DNA of 16,248 nucleotides from Verrucomicrobiota bacterium. Lineage in GTDB: Bacteria > Verrucomicrobiota > Verrucomicrobiia > Limisphaerales > AV2. The stretch lies in contig QHOP01000061.1 in assembly GCA_003219345.1 (NCBI GenBank), positions 1 to 16,248 on the forward strand, in the 5' to 3' direction. The notes beneath the pieces were generated by a model. That model did no database searches. It saw only the letters and a program-made list of their open reading frames with translations, and was not told the origin of the DNA. Positions 14,186 through 16,248 of the stretch are shown here, piece by piece. A program made the translations under genes and the position numbers. Position 1 is the first letter of the stretch; each line of letters starts with the position of its first letter.

Positions 14186-14629
14186 ATGAATGCCACTCGT
14201 ATCCTCCCTGACCTGCAATGTTCGCTTTTGTGCGAAGACGTGCGTCCCGAGGCCAACAGCAATTTCATTCTGGTGGGCGTTATCGGACTGGTCCGCGTGC
14301 CGCAGGTGCCGGTCACCGCTTTCAAACTCTGCGTGTTCAACCGTTGGACGGCGGGACTGGGCGAGTTCACCGAAAGCGTGCGCTTGATCGCTCCGGACCA
14401 GACGACCATTTTGCGCAAGGGCCAGGTGAAGTTCGCGCTACAGGACGCCTCGCATCACGCCACCAACGTGACTGTGTTCCCGCAAGTCGAATTTCCCGCG
14501 GCCGGCGTCTATTACGTGGAAGTGCTCGTGGACGACGTGATGAAGATTCGCTTTCCCGTGCCCGTCGCGGTCGTTCAGCCGCCGCAGAGCGCAACCCAAC
14601 CCCCGGCCAAGCAGGAGCCGCGCGGCTGA
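14186..14629 (+). CDS. DUF6941-like hypothetical protein
   Basis: 147 residues from ATG 14186; an in-frame ATG at 14138 would overlap folD and add a less typical sequence. The N-terminal half resembles the DUF6941 group (CEDVRPEANSNFILVGVIGL, then a series of beta strands), an uncharacterised, probably beta-sandwich family. The central part alternates short strands (TILRKGQVKFALQ, TVFPQVEFPAAGVYYVEVLV), as in an Ig-like fold, and the last 20 residues are a Pro/Gln-rich tail. No signal peptide. It follows folD by 37 bases and is likely co-transcribed. The family call is from memory and moderate. Confidence 0.65.
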   Translation: MNATRILPDLQCSLLCEDVRPEANSNFILVGVIGLVRVPQVPVTAFKLCVFNRWTAGLGEFTESVRLIAPDQTTILRKGQVKFALQDASHHATNVTVFPQVEFPAAGVYYVEVLVDDVMKIRFPVPVAVVQPPQSATQPPAKQEPRG

Positions 14630-14713
14630 CAAAGAGATTCGCGATTTTCTCGGGGAATAAGGATTTCATTTCAGTTATCTCCGTCGCCGGGGTTATCCTC
14701 GCCCCGTTCAACG

Positions 14714-15544
14714 ATGGAAACTGCGGCGTCTTCTCCTCCGTGGCAGCCGATCACTTTTGGCGGCGTGGCCGCTTTTTCAAGGGCTTCGTTCGGACGGTTG
14801 TTTCTCGTCCAATTCACCGTGGCGCTGCTAGTCGCGGCGAGCGTGCTTTGTTTTTTGATGTCGGCGTGGTTTCCCATGGTCCAGAAGGCCATCGCGCGCT
14901 TGCCGGAAAAAGGAGCGATTCGCAATGGTCAACTCGAATGGAACAGTCCTTCGCCTTCCTGGCTGACCGAAGGGACTTTTCTGTCTATCAACGTTGACGC
15001 GGCGGGAGGCAGCCGGTTCGGACAGAGCGCGGACGTGCAATTGGAGCTTGAACGAAACGGCTTCAAAATCTGTTCACTGTTTGGTTGCGTCGCCGTTCCT
15101 TATCCGAGGAACCGGACCATCACGTTGAATCGTGCCGAAGCCGAACCCTGGTGGGGCGCGTGGCGGCCATTTGTGGTCGCCGGCGCCGGCGCCGGCGTGG
15201 TGATTTGCATGATGCTAAGCTGGCTCGTGCTGGCCACAATCTATTCACTGCCGCTGCGACTGATTACTTTTTATTCGGATCGCGAGGTCAGTTGGCCCGG
15301 CTGCTGGCGCGTTGCCGGCGCGGCGCAGTTGCCAGGGGCTTTGCTGATGAGCGGCGCAATTCTTCTCTATGGTTTTAATCGACTCAATCTTGTCGGGCTT
15401 TTGTTTGCCTGGCTGCTGCATGTGGTCGTTGGCTGGATCTACATCGGCATCGCCCCGGCCCGGATGCCGCGATTGGCCGGCGCGCCGCGACGGCGTGGCA
15501 ATCCGTTCGGTGGTGAGAAGAAAAAGAAAAGGTTCGGGGAATGA
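14714..15544 (+). CDS. Unknown integral membrane protein
   Basis: 276 residues, family not recognised. An N-terminal helix (about 29-51) is followed by a soluble, probably periplasmic region of about 100 residues (52-150) with a Cys pair (ICSLFGC) and SINVDAAGGS-type strands. Three further hydrophobic segments lie at about 152-183, 203-222 and 225-248, and a strongly basic tail ends the protein (RRRGNPFGGEKKKKRF). The layout, one helix, an extracytoplasmic domain, then a multi-helix bundle, is reminiscent of small DUF membrane proteins in Verrucomicrobia, which is inference. It starts 84 bases after the DUF6941-like gene and converges on the ABC permease gene with only 16 bases between the stops and no terminator visible. 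Confidence 0.75.
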   Translation: METAASSPPWQPITFGGVAAFSRASFGRLFLVQFTVALLVAASVLCFLMSAWFPMVQKAIARLPEKGAIRNGQLEWNSPSPSWLTEGTFLSINVDAAGGSRFGQSADVQLELERNGFKICSLFGCVAVPYPRNRTITLNRAEAEPWWGAWRPFVVAGAGAGVVICMMLSWLVLATIYSLPLRLITFYSDREVSWPGCWRVAGAAQLPGALLMSGAILLYGFNRLNLVGLLFAWLLHVVVGWIYIGIAPARMPRLAGAPRRRGNPFGGEKKKKRFGE

Positions 15545-15560
15545 GCTTGCTAAAATCCGG

Positions 15561-16248
15561 TCACTCGCTCCCCGTTCGCGGGTCCCACGCGTCGCGCAAA
15601 CCATCCCCCAGGAAATTCAAAGACAGCAAAGTCGAAGCCAGCGTGACGCCGGGAAAAACAATCATCCACCAGTAGGTGCGGATCGGGTTGATCTGCGCCG
15701 CGCCTTCGGCGATGAGCGAGCCGAGGCTCGCCTGCGGCGGCTGAATCCCGAGTCCGAGGTAGCTCAAAAACGATTCATACAGGATGATGGAAGGAACCGT
15801 CAGCGTCAGGTAAGTCATGATGATGCCGTAAAGGTTGGGCAGAATGTGCCGCACCAACAGGCGCGCGTGACTCGCGCCCAGCGCGCGGCTGGCATCCACG
15901 AATCCGCGCGAGCGCAACGACAACACCTGGCCGCGAACGATGCGAGCCATCGTCAACCAGGACATCGCGCCCAGTCCAACGAACAACAGCAGCATTTGGG
16001 TGGTCGCGCCTAACTTCGGTGAGAAAAGACCGGTCAGCAGGATCGTGAACCAGGTTTCGCGCGGGCGGATTTCATTCGGGAAGGCCTCTTCCAGCAGATA
16101 GCGATTCAACCAGACCGCTGCCTCGCCCCGAGGTCTTCGCTGAAGCAAGGAACGCGTTTTAGGCCGCAACGGAACGTTCCAACGCTCGTCGTAGAGCGGC
16201 GGCCCGTTCTGCAGTTTGTTCAGTTGATCAGCCAGGGCTTTTTGCTGT
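15561..16248 (-). CDS. Oligopeptide/dipeptide ABC permease (OppC/DppC type), partial
   Basis: The frame is open through the right edge, so the N-terminus is missing; about 228 C-terminal residues are present. The binding-protein-dependent transport inner-membrane domain is clear: LFVGLGAMSWLTMARIVRGQ, the EAA-loop sequence VDASRALGASHARLLVRHIL with PN following, then ESFLSYLGLGIQPP and the final ISLNFLGDGLRDAWDPR-like end, typical of OppC. These permeases pair with OppB, use OppD/F ATPases and import peptides. The visible N-terminal portion (QQKALADQLNKLQNGPP and following 60 residues) is a polar extracytoplasmic stretch between the first and second helices, longer than in E. coli OppC. The other operon members must lie to the right. 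Confidence 0.9.
   Translation of the reverse strand, partial: QQKALADQLNKLQNGPPLYDERWNVPLRPKTRSLLQRRPRGEAAVWLNRYLLEEAFPNEIRPRETWFTILLTGLFSPKLGATTQMLLLFVGLGAMSWLTMARIVRGQVLSLRSRGFVDASRALGASHARLLVRHILPNLYGIIMTYLTLTVPSIILYESFLSYLGLGIQPPQASLGSLIAEGAAQINPIRTYWWMIVFPGVTLASTLLSLNFLGDGLRDAWDPRTGSE

Overview
This 16.2 kb window looks like a chromosomal piece of a verrucomicrobial bacterium (PVC superphylum, Pedosphaera/Limisphaerales type), probably from soil, sediment or water. The evidence is the GC-rich housekeeping genes, a PVC-type 'small basic protein' (11309-11464), a PUR-domain nucleic-acid-binding protein, and AT-containing intergenic repeats with 7- or 8-bp period. The taxonomic call is inference from gene content.

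Region 1 (1-1879) is a small integron remnant: a short array of cassettes separated by near-identical 89-bp attC sites, followed by an integron-type tyrosine recombinase (intI) that is frameshifted near its N-terminus by an apparent 2-bp TG duplication. The most unusual feature of the window is here. The central part of two attC sites carries a Shine-Dalgarno-like sequence, an ATG and about 19 codons that read through the attC 3' arm and core site into the cassette ORF, so both ORFs share the same N-terminal tag.

Region 2 (1880-7612) holds ftsK on the minus strand, then on the plus strand a YihY/BrkB-family membrane protein with a duplicated helical insert, a small DUF4149-like membrane protein and the PUR-domain protein. 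A heptad inverted repeat separates intI from ftsK.

Region 3 (7613-10871, minus strand) holds nadD and rsfS, a common pair (NAD synthesis and ribosome silencing), and upstream of them a carbon-starvation/peptide permease gene (cstA) broken by two out-of-frame deletions.

Region 4 (10872-15544, plus strand) starts with a repeat-rich 437-bp gap. It then holds the small basic protein, an RsuA/RluB-type pseudouridine synthase preceded by a strong heptad hairpin, a secreted SH3-domain protein overlapping folD by one base, a DUF6941-like protein and an unknown membrane protein. Region 5 (15561 to the right edge, minus strand) is the C-terminal part of an OppC/DppC-type ABC permease.

Apart from the integron and the broken cstA, the genes are ordinary housekeeping functions. 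Gene calls come from reading motifs; no database search was run.
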